In this document: positions 10,671-23,077 of the stretch, in pieces
Layout: every line of letters begins with the position of its first letter
Position numbering within the stretch: the first letter of the stretch is position 1
Assembly (NCBI RefSeq): GCF_040183065.1
Contig: NC_091121.1
Location: 63,582,287-63,646,286, forward strand
Length of the DNA stretch: 64,000 nucleotides
Direction of reading: 5' to 3'
DNA from: Periplaneta americana
Taxonomy: Eukaryota > Arthropoda > Insecta > Blattodea > Blattidae
The notes under the pieces: generated by a model
The model's database searches: none
The model's input: only the letters and a program-made list of their open reading frames with translations
What the model was told of the DNA's origin: nothing
Translations under genes and position numbers: made by a program

Positions 10671-12032
10671 CAGTGGCAGCCGGTGAGGCATTCTGGTGGG
10701 GTGGTGGTGCCAAAAATGAAGAAAAAAAAAGAAAGGTTATACGCAAATTACCCTAGTGAAATTGATAATCGCAGCTCACATTTACATTATGTTAAATAAC
10801 ACATTAATTAAACCAGCTATTTTACCAGGTGTACAGTTAATAATTCATCTAGTAACAGTTACAATAACATTTCCGAAACTAATAACGAAATTTACAGATA
10901 CAGATAATGCAAAACTTTCACAGTATTGTTAGTCAAATACAAATAACTTTTATAACTAATAAAATTACTGGCAAAAACACACGAGATAAACAGTGATATA
11001 GATAATAAACGAACACGTTTGCACTTTATTTAACAGGCCGATGAATCCAAGGTAGCGGCCTGAATAACACATGTTCATGTCCTGCACAGATCTCATGTAT
11101 CGTTAACAAAAGCATCAATACTATAGAGTCCACACCTGGGGAGTAACGGTCAGCGCGTCTGGCCGCGAAACCAGGTGGCCCGGGTTCGAAACCCGGTCGG
11201 GGCAAGTTACCTGGTTGAGGTTTTTTCCGGGGTTTTCCCTCAACCCAGTACGAGCAAATGCTGGGTAACTTTCGGTGCTGGACCCCGGACTCATTTCACT
11301 GGCATTATCACCTTCATTTCATTCAGACGCTAAATAACCTAAATGTTGATACAGCGTCATAAAATAACCCAATAAAATAAAAAATAAATCAACACTATAG
11401 CAAGAGTGTAGCGATATTTAGTTGCCGCAAAATAAAACAAATATTACACAACATTAACAAACAGTGTTACATAATATGAAAAAATATTTATCTTTCTAAA
11501 AAGAACCATGACTATCTCTGTATTCAATATAATTAAACGGATAATACTTTATACATTCAAATCCAAGTTATGTGTATTAGTTTTGAATTGGCAACATTAC
11601 ATTAACATTTGGCGCGGAACTTTAACTTGTGTTTTCGTGCAAGTCTGCGGTTGATGGTTCCCTTCCTAACGTCTCCAACAACCCTGCCATCTAGCGAAAT
11701 TTCTGCATTACCGTGCTCTAGCGGGCGGAATATTAACTACTGAATCAAATTGAATTCGGCTCAAAGTCTCCCATAAGAAACGCATATAAACTAGAATCAG
11801 TAGCCTTTTGTACAGTGTTATATGGATGCAGACAGTGCCACACCGAAGTGGCTCCAACGTTCAGAAAAACGCTGCAAGAGTGCGTCCCGATCTGTGCGCG
11901 CGCTTGTTCAGATGAAATACGAATAAAACGTGTAGAAATAAACTATTACAACTGCTTTTTAGGATATTATTTTTTGTTTATTTCATTGGTGGTGCCATGG
12001 CACACTGGCACTACTCCCAAAAGCCGCCCCTT
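10671..12032. mobile_element. Non-autonomous hAT element with 8-bp target duplication
   Basis: CGAAGTAT is repeated exactly at 10663-10670 and 12033-12040. The left end reads CAGTGGCAGCCGGTG. The inverted right end reads AAGGGGCGGCTTTTG, followed by a GGCACCACC block that also occurs near the left end. An 8-bp duplication plus a CAGTGGC-like start is typical of hAT transposons. The interior (1.36 kb) has no transposase. A SINE inserted later at 11127-11387. Confidence 0.65.
11127..11387 (+). mobile_element. tRNA-derived SINE family A, copy 1
   Basis: The head begins GTCCACACCT, contains an A-box-like GGTCAGCGCGTCTGG, an anticodon-arm-like CTGGCCGCGAAACCAG and a B box GGTTCGAAACCC. The body holds GGTTGAGGTTTTTTCCGGGG, GCAAATGCTGGGTAAC and GGACCCCGGACTCATTTCA, ending in an A-rich tail. 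A 13-bp target duplication ATCAAYACTATAG flanks it (11114-11126, 11388-11400). It sits inside the hAT element and is therefore younger. It is not a functional tRNA gene. Other copies lie at 25729, 30865 and 53277. Confidence 0.9.
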
Positions 12033-12040
12033 CGAAGTAT

Positions 12041-12599
12041 GAAGAAAAAGTTATGTAATTCTGCAAAAGAATGATTCCGAGCTTTGCTCGGTAATACGTT
12101 TTCATCACTTCTGATACCGAAAAGTCGTTTTAGGCATGCCGTCTGTCTGTTTGTAGTGACTTCTCTTAAACTACGCCACCAATACTGTTCAGGTGTACAG
12201 CGTGTAAAGGGTTTACGTGCAAACATTTATATATATTGTTTAAGAAAAATACACTTAAAAACAACACCATTTTCACTTTTCCCCTTGCGCTAACTGTTTT
12301 TCCATAATGTGTCACGTATTTTACGTTGTGATGTTTTATGAATGATCGTACTATGAAACTCCTATCAGTTTAGATCGTGGTTTCTAAAGTGGAGGTCTCG
12401 TGTAAAGAGATGAGTGGGGTCGCGAGATGATTTACAAAAAAAAAAAAAAAAAAAAAAAGTAAACGCTTTATTAACATACATTTATTTTTCATTTAGAAAC
12501 ATAAACATAATCAACGCCGAACATAAAAATTAAAAAAAAAATCTTTAAATACCGGTACTTGTTGTTTAGTCAGCTGTCCGAAGACAGGTCTGAACCTCA
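12041..12599. other. No recognisable gene; hAT-like debris and poly(A) tract
   Basis: At 12370-12432 a stretch with GTGGTTTCTAAAGTGGAGGTC and GGTCGCGAGATGATTTAC resembles a hAT MITE terminus. It runs into a poly(A) run at 12436-12458. No coding domain. Confidence 0.4.
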
Positions 12600-12842
12600 C
12601 AAGTGATACCAAGAAAGCACCGCTTATGAGACAACTAGGCCAGGAGATAATGGGGTAGGATGGCCAGTTCCTTTTCCCATCCATTGCATACATCGCCGAC
12701 TAGCTACATATGGGTATTACACTAGTCAGACTTCAGATGCATACAAACAATTATTGTTCTTCCTCTGACACATATCGTCAAGTGAGATGTACTGCCTGAT
12801 AATACATATACATATCAGCCAGAACTTTAGTCAGAGATAAAG
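12600..12842 (+). repeat. Dispersed repeat family R1, copy 2
   Basis: Same order of blocks as the copy at 3056-3296, including TTCCTCTGACACATATCGTC and TACTGCCTG, with scattered differences. Class unknown. Confidence 0.7.
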
Positions 12843-13106
12843 TAAAAAATAATGTGATAAATGTGTTTTTTTTTTCTTTTCAGAAAGTAACCTCTCAAAT
12901 CTATATATGAGATATAATAGGCCTATAAAAGTTTACAAAAAATGTTGTTTCCAACTCATTTCGTCTGTGTATTAAACATCTCAAATTAGGCCTACACTCT
13001 CCTAGACTCCTCCTCCTCCTCCTCCTCTCTGTAAAAAAAAAAAAAGAATACTTATATCCTCATATTAAACTCTTCCAACATAATATGTACAATACAAGGC
13101 TCCAGG

Positions 13107-13303
13107 TCAGCCATTTTCAACCAGTGTGCCGGGAATGATCCACTGATGTGCCGCGAGAAGATTAAAATAGTAAAGGTTGTAGGAAAAATTGGAAAAATAA
13201 AAGTGAAAGAGTCAACTTTCAGCGAACGCAGGACAAGTCAACATTCAGTAAACGCATTTTCTCCTAAAATGCCTCAAAATCCCCGCTCTGGTTGGGAACC
13301 ATT
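13107..13303. mobile_element. Possible hAT-type MITE
   Basis: The left end reads CAGCCATTTTCAACCAGTG and the inverted right end reads CCAATGGTTCCCAACCAGAG. Such CAGNGGTTCCCAACC ends are common on hAT MITEs. No clear 8-bp target duplication was seen, so the call is tentative. Confidence 0.4.
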
Positions 13304-13502
13304 GGTTTAGATTTTGAGTGTTCCGCGGGATTTTAAATGTTTCCTTTAGTATGCTACATGTTAAATAAGGTTTAAGAACTCTGCTCTAGGTTTTGAATTC
13401 TTACCTAAGACTTTTGTACAGTGTTGCACATTATCAATCAATCATAAATACTCATGGAAAGGTTGCAAAGAAAAACCCGCTTCTGAAACCATCCTGTGTT
13501 CC

Positions 13503-15597
13503 GTTCATTCATTCATTTATTCATTCATTCATTCATTCATTCGTTCATTCATTCATTCATTCATTCATTCATTCATTCATTCATTCATTCATTCATTCAT
13601 TCATTCATTCATTTTATTCCATAGATTTTACATGAGCAATGAAGCTTTAAGATGTGGAACAAGTCAACATTTTACAATATTACAATTACAATTTTTACAG
13701 TTTTACAGTTTAGTAATATGAGGTGAGGTGAGGTCCGAGGATTCGCCAAAATATTACCTTTTGGTTGGGGAAAACCTCGGAAAAACCCAACCAGATAATC
13801 AAATCAAAGGGGTTGATGCCGAGGACTCGCCATAGACCATCCGGCTTCAGTCCCACGGCTGTGGAAAACCTCGGAAGAAACCAAAGACCAAAGGGGGGAT
13901 TCAACTCAAACCCGAACACAGCTCCGGATCAGCAGCCCAGCGAGTCTGTCGACTGAGCTACATCGATGGCTCTACTAAAAGTATACAATACATAGCTAAT
14001 CAGATTATTAAATTTACAAACGCAAATGATCATTCATAAGTTGAGCTAAATGTATAATACAAAACAAGTAAGTTAATTAAATTTAAGGCATAAACAATTC
14101 AACCAGTTATGATACAAAGAAATTGATAATACATATCATGCAAACTACTTCAAATTACAAACACAAACAATTTATCAACAGAGCTATACAGATTACTATT
14201 CAATTTAAAGCATATAAAATTCATCGGCCAATACTATACAAATATATACAATAGAAAGTAAGCAGAATAATTTAATTTACAAGCATACTTTCATTAAGCT
14301 ATACAAATTTGTGCAATTAATATCAAGTAGATTAATTCAATTTATAATCATAAACAATTCATCAGTTGAGCTATACAGACTACTACACAATTTACAGCAT
14401 ATACAATTCATCAATTGAGCTATACATACTACCATTCAATTTTCGGTAGGCCTATATACAATTCATCAGTAGAGCTACACAGACTAGTACTGTAATCATT
14501 TTAAGAACATATACAATTCATCAGCCAAACTATACAAACATATACAATCAAATTAGTTCAATTTACAAACTTATTTTCGTTAAGCTAAACAAAATTGTAC
14601 AATTCATATGAAGTAGATTAATTCAATTTATAAGCTTAAACAATTCATCAGTTGACCTATACAGTATACTATTCAATTTACAGCACATACAATTAATCAG
14701 TTATGCTAAACAAAAATATACAATGCATAGTAAACAGATTAAGTCAATATAAAAACATATTTTAGTTGAGCTATATAAAAATTGTATATGTCATTTAAGT
14801 AGAATAATTCAATTCACAAGCATAAACAATTCATCAGTTGTGTAGAAGGTATGAGTATGTAGAAATTTTGTTAATTCTTTTTTAAACCTTTTCTCGTGGT
14901 TCTTCAAATCTTTAAGATAATTAGGCAGTGCTTTAAAGACTGTTATACATGAATAGCGAACTCCTTTTTTAAAACAGCTTAGACTAAGATGAAGATCTGA
15001 TTTATGTCTTGTATTAAAATGATGAATGTCTTGATTAGTACTGAATTTATCTTGGTTCTTAATATACAGCATCATTAGGGAAAGAATGTATTCACAAGGT
15101 AAAGTCAAGATTTCTAAGTTTCGGAAAATATTTTTACATGAGGTCCTTTTATGCACACCGGCCATTATTCTTATAGCTTTCTTTTGTAAAACAAAAACGT
15201 GTTTAGCTTCAGACGAGTTACCCCAGAATATTAATCCATATTTCATTACAGAGTGAAAATATGCAAAGTATGACATTTTAAGTAAGTTTATATCACCAAT
15301 AGTAGATAAGGATCTTAATGCATAACATGCAGAGCTCAATTTACGAGTAATACATTCTATATGTGTTTTCCAGTTCAAGTGATTATCCAATTATAAACCA
15401 AGAAACTTTGTGCTTATAGATTCTTTGAGATGAGTTCCATTTAATCGAATACTGTAGGAAACCTGAGCACTATTTTGTGTACTAAATTTGACTGCATTGG
15501 TTTTATCAACATTAAGTGCTAGTTTATTTGCATGGAACCATTCATTCATTAGATTCGGCACTGTATTAGAAGTGTTTATAAAATGAGCGTATTGTTG
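13503..15597 (-). mobile_element. CR1-like LINE, 5'-truncated copy B
   Basis: On the minus strand this repeats the 3' third of the LINE at 58.4-63.9 kb. It comprises the C-terminal part of the reverse transcriptase ORF (15390 to 14809, ending in the same ...DELFMLVN codons), the repeat-rich 3' UTR, the tRNA-like module (about 13720-13975), the poly(TTTTAC)-like stretch and an (AATG)n tail (13503-13612). Homology to the longer copy stops near 15597, so it is 5'-truncated as LINE copies usually are. An extra in-frame stop near 15390 splits the ORF. Confidence 0.9.
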
Positions 15598-16412
15598 TCC
15601 CGTTACTTCTTAAATAATTGTCTCCGCTGTGACAGAGAGAAACAACATCTCTCTTTGTTTGTCCTGAAACTACCTGTCGTACTCCCTGTCCCATTAGTTC
15701 TTTCCATTGTCACAGCACAGACGGAGAGACAATTTTTTTTCTTCTACTGGTGGTATCGGTTTTCGCATACCGTACTTTAGGTCAGTGATTCAGAGAAAGA
15801 GATCAGTGTCAGGTTTAATGTAAAAATTAGCAACAAACGAGCGAGTCTGTGTCATTTAAATTAAATATGATTGGCTTCGCGAAAAAAAAAAAAAATGAAG
15901 TGAAGGTTGCTGGTCGCGAATTTTCAATGCAACCCAATATTATTTGAGTACTGGAGAAATAAAAAAGAAAAAGTTACCGCTACAACTTCGAAAAAAATAT
16001 TATATAACATTTTCGTAGTGCATAATCGACAAAGTATAAGGAAATTGATTAATAAGAAACTCGAAACAATTGAAACGCCATGTCAATAAAAATACAGTAG
16101 CTGTATTTAGCGTTTTAAAATTAATTTCTATATTTAGATCTACTGTTACCGTACCTAACTTTAAAAAACTTTATTTCCTTGCTGCTTTTTGTATGTGTGC
16201 ACATAAAATCCCTCAAATATTTTTGCTTTGAAAAAGGGGGAAAGAAAGGGGGTCTAATATGTGGGTAAATACTGTAGTTAAAAAGAAGAAATACTTCTGA
16301 GTATCAAGATATCACTATTGAGAATAAAAATGGTTATTAATCTAATAATCATGGAGAGAAGCCAGTCGAAAATAGTTGAATAACAATGCTTCCTTCATGC
16401 TCAAGTCTTTAA
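15598..16412. other. No recognisable gene
   Basis: AT-rich sequence with a short poly(A) run near 15882. No domain-bearing ORF. Confidence 0.55.
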
Positions 16413-16635
16413 GTTGGCCTGGTTGGCACAGTTGGTATAGCGCTGGCCTTCTATGCCCAAGGTTGCGGGTTCTATTCCGGCCAGGTCGATGGCATTTAAG
16501 TGTGCTTAAATGCGACAGGCTCATGTCAGTAGATTTACTGGCATGTGAAAGAACTCCTGCGGGACAAAATTCCGGCACACCGGCGACGCTGATATCACGT
16601 TGCGAGCGTTGTTAAATGAAACATAACATTTAACA
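16413..16635 (+). mobile_element. tRNA-derived SINE family B, copy 1
   Basis: The tRNA-like head has an A-box-like TTGGCACAGTTGGTATAG, the anticodon-arm word GGCCTTCTATGCCC and a B-box-like GGTTCTATTCCGG. The body follows with ATGGCATTTAAGTGTGCTT, GGCTCATGTCAGTAGATTT and GTGAAAGAACTCCTGCGGG, ending CATAACATTTAACA. A second copy lies at 33388-33619. The opposing ORFs across it are artefacts. Confidence 0.85.
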
Positions 16636-16639
16636 TTTT

Positions 16640-18795
16640 TTTCTTTCTAAAGTTGAGCATCATGGCAAATCTTACAAAAAGAGAAAGAGAGAGATAATTG
16701 AAATCCTAATGATAGGCAATGGTGACATGAAAAGGACCCACTAGGAGGTTTAGTGAAGTGCATCCAGAAAGAAATTGAGCCACTCCACAGTAGTCTAAAA
16801 TTATATATTCAATAATTTTGGGAGATGGTGAAAAGTTCTTATTTTATTATCTGTGAATGTCTTAAGCTGTCATTGTCTTAGTAATGAAACGACATTGGAT
16901 GCGCAAACTTAATGCTGTTTTGTACACTTTATTCAAATGTATGCTCTTTTTGTGCGTATATTTCTTTGCTGGCGTTATTAAATGAAGTTAAAGATATGAA
17001 TAGTTGTGCTTCGGATGTAGAGACATGTAAGAACTAAATGCGATGCGAATGTGTAGTTTTTATAGTAGTGCATAGTGGTATGATTTTAACGAAATCATTT
17101 TGCCAATACATATGTTGGGGATTTATGCAGCGATTAATTTAGCAAGGTTTAGTTAGGTAAGTGCTTTGTTCATGACTGGGTTAACGGATGTAGACATGAA
17201 GGAGTGGATGCGAAATCTTGATTATTTATGAACGAATTGGCGGACTTTCGTGAGACTTCGTCGAGGTCATGACTTGAGAGACCTACACGTCGGTAGCTTC
17301 AGTCGTTTACTTTCAACGCTTTGAAGAGTTTCATTTGCATAGCAAGGTGGTCTTGGGCTTGTTTGTTTCGTATTTGATTCTGTTGTGGTCGTCTCCACTT
17401 TTGCATTCTATCAACGTTTGAATTACGAGACATTTTTAAAGTTCACGACATTTTACAACTAGATGCTTTTTGAAAGTTGAAGGTCCAATTTAGCTTCAAT
17501 AATTTTTTCGCGTTTTATTTATTCGAACTTGCCGTGCTCGATCGATAGACACCCTTAAACGTTCGGATCGATTCAGATCTGAGTTACGCACATAAAATGG
17601 CCGCCGGAAGGCAATTTTCGAGACATGTTTTGCTCACTTGTTACGCCGGCATGGGGATATGACCGGCTGCTTGCGGATATTTTGCGGTTACGGGATTCCT
17701 TTGTCTGTATGGTTGTATATTTTTCGTTTCGCTATATTTATTTGTTGAAAAGTTGCAAGCATTTGTAATGTTACACTCTTTTTTGACATCGTTACAGAGC
17801 GGTTGGCGCTTACCGTGCCAAATACAAAGATGTACTAGTAGTAGTTCTGCGTCAAAATAATTTCATGTTCCTATGATTGTTTTAAGTTGTTTCGTTTCGG
17901 TTATTATGGCAACAATTTTTCGCATTCAAAAGTCCCAGGCTTTAAGTTCTGGAATCGGCCAATCTTATCGTGCTTTTTAGTGGCTTCCTCAATCATAAAT
18001 ACTCGTGACTAGGAATCTAGTTATTAAAAAAAAAAGTCAAGGATTGATTCTCACTTTCACTACAAAGATACAGATAAGGTACTAATTCGCAAGGTCCATA
18101 GTTGCACACGTTGTAGGCCTACATGGCTGCAGACTACTCAGAGCTGGCCTATAAATGGCAGTTATATGAATAGGGATTCATATGCTGTAACGCCGGGTAC
18201 ATGCTGATTTCTTTGCCACATAATGAACTTTCTGGTATGCCAAATTCCCTTGCACACGGTGTAATTACAGCAATGGTGTTACAAATATTATAGAAAATTA
18301 GTGAACATTTCGAATGTGCAACATGCAGAGCGAAAATAATTGCGAGACAATTGCAGATGAGGTATTCAACTGTACAAATTATTTTCAGAAGACAGCTAAA
18401 ACTTATGTTTATAAAACGAAAGTAGTTATTGAACTTAGTAAGGCAACAAATCTATTAACTTACTGTAAATTTCACTTTAAAAAGATTGACAAGAAGTATG
18501 ATACGAAGAGGAGCAGTATCCATTATTAGCAAGAGGTAAATAAATAATAATAAATTAAATGTAATTCATTTTCACCAAATTATAAACTGCAACTTGAAAA
18601 GAAAAATGAGTGAACCCGGAATCGTTGATGCTCAACAAAGACTGAAAGATGTGAAAATTATCGTTTGGTGTGGTGTCATATTTTATCATAGTATTGTATT
18701 TCTTCGAAGGAATTAAAAATGGACACAGGGTTAGTAACATTCAGTGAACAGCGTTACTTCAGAACGTTACAAGATTTGTGATACTGAAAATGCAA
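16640..18795. other. No recognisable gene
   Basis: The longest stretch without an identified repeat. It is moderately CG-containing at 17180-17700, and includes a TCAGT initiator-like word near 17298. A promoter cannot be supported from sequence alone. The 71-codon frame at 18314-18529 has no recognisable domain. Confidence 0.4.
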
Positions 18796-21113
18796 AATAA
18801 TTGAATCACTAAATACGAAAAGGGAAGAAGTCACCTTCAGTTAGTTTTGAGAAAAACGCAAATAACTTCTGCACACAACGAAACAAACAAATTGCATCGA
18901 AAATGTTACTATGAACCAATCGTGACTACATAAGATATTTATGTAAAAAAAATGTGTATTTCTCAATTTATCCTGCCCTATAAAAACAATTTTTGTGTGT
19001 GGACTTCTTCCCCTTTCATATCTAACGAAATATATTGTAAAAAATATTAAACAAAATATATCATTATCTGTACTATTAAAATCAAAAGCTTTATTGTATG
19101 CCAGTTTATGAACAATAGTAGATTGTAGCACATAGAAACATTGAAAGCTGTCGGTTATTACATAAACCAAAAAAAAATGTGTTGGGACTTGTTCCCCTTT
19201 CATATCTAACGAAATCTATACTAATAATAAATCTGTAGCCGAAATTTTTCTGGTAATTTTCGATTTTCCAAAAATAATTGGTCCTAACATATATAATTAA
19301 CCACCCTGAAACCGAAAATCGCTTTTTTGACATTTTTGTTTGTATGTCTGTCTGCCTGTCTGTATGTTTGTTACCTTTTCACGCGATAATGGCTGAACGG
19401 ATTTCGATGAAAATTGGAATATAAATTAAATTCGTTGTAACTTAGATTTTAGGCTATATGGCATTCAAAATGCATTATTTAAAAGGGGGGTTATAAGGGG
19501 GCCTGAATTAAATAAATCGAAATATCTCGCTTATTATTGATTTTTGTGAAAAATGTTACATGACAAAAGTTTCTTTAAAAATAATTTGCGATAAGTTTTA
19601 TTCGTTGAAAAAGTTTGATAGGACTGATATTTAATGAGATAAATGAGTTTTAAAATTAAAATAACTGCCATCTAAGGCCGTGCAATGAATTAAAAAACAA
19701 ATGACTTCGTCTATAAGGGGCCTTGGACAGCAACAATCGAAAGCTATGAAAGATAGCCTATAGAGAATGTTTCTGTGTTTGTATGAAGTAATATCGGAAG
19801 CTAAATTAACCGATTTGTATAATTAATTATTATTTCACCATTGGAAAGTGTAGTTTCTCTAGATGGACATAATGCTATAATGTTATTATAGTAACTTCTG
19901 ATATAATATAATATAGTGTAATATAATATAATATAATATAATATGTAATATTATATAATATAATTTAAGTTATTGAAGGGTTCAGAACCATAGTGGACCA
20001 AGCGCCATTTACTGAATACGTAGAAAACAAGGGTTAAAATTAAGTTATTACCATAATTCAATGGAAACCTATAACAAGTAAAATAAAATATACACATTAA
20101 ATCTAAATGATGTCAATCGTCATTAAACTATGGTTGCATGTAAACAAATTAAGAAACATGTTAAAGGAATTGTCATTGCACCAAATGAGTGTCTCTGGAC
20201 CAAAATGATCGCATTTTAATTATTTGGATGCAATTTAAATTAAGTAACATATTAAACGATTTATCCTTCTATCAAACACGAATGTTCCCTGGATCAAATG
20301 TCCTATTTTAATTATGTAATTACTGTACTTTATATTTATTTCTAACGGGTGCAGCGGAGCGCACGGGTAAGGCTAGTATACTATAAAAGTATTAAACAAA
20401 ATGTATCGTTATTTCTGTTTTTCAAAACAAAAGCTGTATTGTATGCCAATTTATGGACAATAGTAGAGAGTAGCACACGAAGACATTGAAAGCTGTTGAC
20501 CAAACAATATACTTTGAATTTTCTTATTAATCTTCAGTGTTGTTATCAGTAATGGGCCACTGTATGATCTCATTCCAGAATTCTTTCATTTCCTCAGGTA
20601 TGTACTTCACCAATGTCTTATGTACTCAATTTTGAGTTTGTTTATGGGACATTGTGTTGCATAGGCCTTTTCTATGGGCAAATTGGAACAGCATTATTCC
20701 TTGACATGAGCTCAAAAGTGTGATAGATCAAACCATCAATGTTATCATATGCCACAATTCTGCCAGGATATGGGCTCTCATACACACACGTGAAATATTG
20801 TGAAATATTAAAATTTATCTTTTCATGGGTGGGGATGGTCCGTCCAATATACTCTATTGAAAGTGTATTCTTCTCCTCTAGATGGCAGGAACAACAAACT
20901 TGAATTTCTTATAAGAAGGGAACAAATCGTGGACTAAACTCCTTTTCAAAGTAAACATGAAAACTAAAGTGTTGAAGTCTAGACTAAGGAGATGCGGGAC
21001 CTGTTTCCTTTTCATGCAGAATGAAAGAGCATACCTAATTAGTATACTACAGTCTTAACTCAGTTTTGCCAAAACTGTGACTTATTTCCTTTTCATATTT
21101 AGTGATTCAATTA
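18796..21113. mobile_element. Terminal-inverted-repeat element with repeated subterminal motif
   Basis: The left end AATTGAATCACTAAATACG and the inverted right end AATTGAATCACTAAATATG match over about 40 bp. A motif of the form GGACTTnTTCCCCTTTCATA recurs at about 18800-18833 (inverted), 18999-19027, 19182-19213, 20993-21025 and 21076-21110. A unit of about 185 bp (18996-19181) is repeated at 19182, and Helitron-like copy 2 inserted in that second unit. No transposase was recognised, and the superfamily and exact ends are unknown. Confidence 0.6.
19215..20376 (+). mobile_element. Non-autonomous Helitron-like element, copy 2
   Basis: It starts TCTATACTAATAATAAATCT after an A and ends GCACGGGTAAGGCTAG before a T. 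The tandem neighbour at 19014-19060 preserves the empty site (AACGAAA followed by TATATTGTAA), so the insertion was exactly A^T with no duplication. Inside lie the tail of foldback family M1 (from about 19977) and an AATAT-type repeat (19907-19965). No Rep/helicase ORF. Confidence 0.85.
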
Positions 21114-21830
21114 TATTAAAGAGAGTGGATGTTGTTGATAGTGGTCAACTTGGATAAATTTGTGTTGTTATTTTTATTGTATGGCCATATTGAATTAAGG
21201 GTGCAGAAGTTGCTGTTTTAGCTGGCATCTTTGTGCCAGAGGAACATAGACTTCGAGTATCGTATGCATCTGTACTTTTTAAATTGGACATGTCGCTGGG
21301 ATACGTTTTATCCCCCCTGCACCGCAAGTACTTACATTCCTATGTGTAATCTTACTCCATCGTCGCTTAATAACCCTAGTGGTTTAAGAGCATCATTAAC
21401 TGAGGCTGGGTAAGTTTGCTAAGTCATTATCGATATTTTATTAATCTTTCGTTCTAGGTTACATCGCATTCGAAATTCAACTGAATATTTAATACTGCAA
21501 TGAACATAAGTGATAGCTAAAAGACGTCATGGGCTTTATTTCCTGTCTGTCTGAGTTTTATTCGATTTTCGTCGGCATGCAAGATTTGAAGTCATTATTT
21601 TGCTCAGTTTTGTTACTTTACGTTATTACATCAAGCGTCAGATACTCGTAAAACCGCTTTATGTCACGTAATGACGCCATTTGGCACACACGTGTCGTGT
21701 TAAATTTATTGCAACAAAACGTGTCGGTTAAAAAAAATAGGTATTTCGTAATAAAATGGAATATTACGTGTTAACTTAATATTATTATTTTTCTTGTTTT
21801 AGTAGCCTATACTTGTTTGTCTTAATAATT
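21114..21830. other. No recognisable gene
   Basis: Mixed sequence; short opposing frames at 21145-21413 carry no domain. Confidence 0.5.
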
Positions 21831-22067
21831 GAAGGGTTCAGAGCCATAGTGGGCCAAGCGCCGTTTATTAAAAACGGAGAAAGCAAGGGTTAAAGTTATG
21901 TGAATAGCATAGTTTAATGAAGATTGACTTATCATTTAGTTTCAATGTGTATACTTTATATTACTTGCTGTATGTTTCCATTTAATTATGGTAATAACTT
22001 CATTTTAACCCTTGTTTTCTACTGTTTTAGTAAATGACGCTTGGCCCACTATGATTCTGAACCCCTT
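21831..22067. mobile_element. Foldback MITE family M1, copy 2
   Basis: Nearly identical to 8015-8251, with the same inverted arms. AATT lies immediately outside both ends (21827-21830, 22068-22071), pointing to a 4-bp AT-rich target site. Confidence 0.85.
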
Positions 22068-22519
22068 AATTATTCAGAATATCTAACCATTTACATGTTT
22101 CTTAACCATTGTAATTAAATTAGCATACTCATACAGTACTTGTCTTCATACAAGTTCACAGCACTAACAGTAAGGACGAATTACGTAAATCTGAATTCAT
22201 TAGTTATTATTAGACTTCGTTGAATTGCCACACGCAGCATGCAATCAGGTTGCCGATGTACGGTAGAATAGAAGAGGTGAGCGACCTCCCGGTCTCGTAG
22301 TATAAGCAGTTCATGTTAAGAGATGTGACCGGTCCAAATAGATAGAGCAGCTACAGCTAATGTGTACCTATGTAAGCACTTGTTTTTTCATTACTGTGGT
22401 TGTTCAGTGCAGACAAGAATTCAATCAAACATACTACAATGAGAGTGTTGCTGTTCCAAACATTTGCCCCTGGAATACCCTTACCACCGCAGCCAGTCTT
22501 GACCCGTTGGAAAACGTAG

Positions 22520-23077
22520 TTGGATGCTGTTAATTATTATGCAGAATATTACGGCAAAATAATGGAGGTAATTGATGCATTGGATAGCACAGACAGTTCC
22601 GCTGTTGCTGCAGTAAAATCATTGCGTTCTAAACAGCCATTGGAAGATATTCTGTGCATTGATTCTAATTTTAAAATCGTGTCCAAAAGCCTCACCCTGT
22701 TAGAATCATCTAAACTACAACTCTCAAAAGCTCTTAATATAGTGTATAAAGTATCACAAACCGTTATCCAAAATAACGATTCACTAATTTCAGAAAAAAT
22801 AAAATGTAAGTTGAGAAACGTTATTGCTAAAAAATTCTGCCTATTCACAACTTCGTATTATAAATTATGTACTATCAGGTCACGACAAGACGTCTGAAGT
22901 TGATGTACTAAAAAGTAGTGACTTTCCGTTGTTCAAATATGCACCTATTACATCGTGTGATGTTGAAGGTACATTTTCCCAATATAAAAACTGATTGAGT
23001 GACCATCGGAGGAGGTACACTTTGCAGTCGCTCAAAATGTACGAAACTCTTCACTGCAATGCACATATTCAAGGATG
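22520..23077 (+). pseudogene. hAT-type transposase C-terminal fragment
   Basis: The frame at 22520-22897 carries about 125 residues of helical sequence. Downstream, with frame breaks and a stop, comes FKYAPITSCDVEGTFSQYKN followed by LSDHRRRYTLQSLKMYETLHCN. The TSCDVE-S-FS-YK and NLKMY-VHCN signature is the hAT C-terminal dimerisation region. The catalytic N-terminal part is absent, so it is a dead remnant. A related C-terminal fragment occurs at 24395. Confidence 0.65.

Noticed and set aside
11127..11210. A tRNA gene
   Set aside because: A and B boxes are present, but the arms do not fold into a clean cloverleaf and the sequence continues into a SINE body with a target duplication and A-rich tail.
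13393..13635. 80-codon ORF with FIHS repeats
   Set aside because: Reads through the (ATTC)n tail of LINE copy B.
17180..17700. CpG-containing promoter region
   Set aside because: Slight GC rise and a TCAGT word only; no downstream exon with recognisable coding content.
22549..22848. 99-codon minus-strand ORF
   Set aside because: Mirror of the hAT-like frame on the + strand, which carries the recognisable downstream signature.
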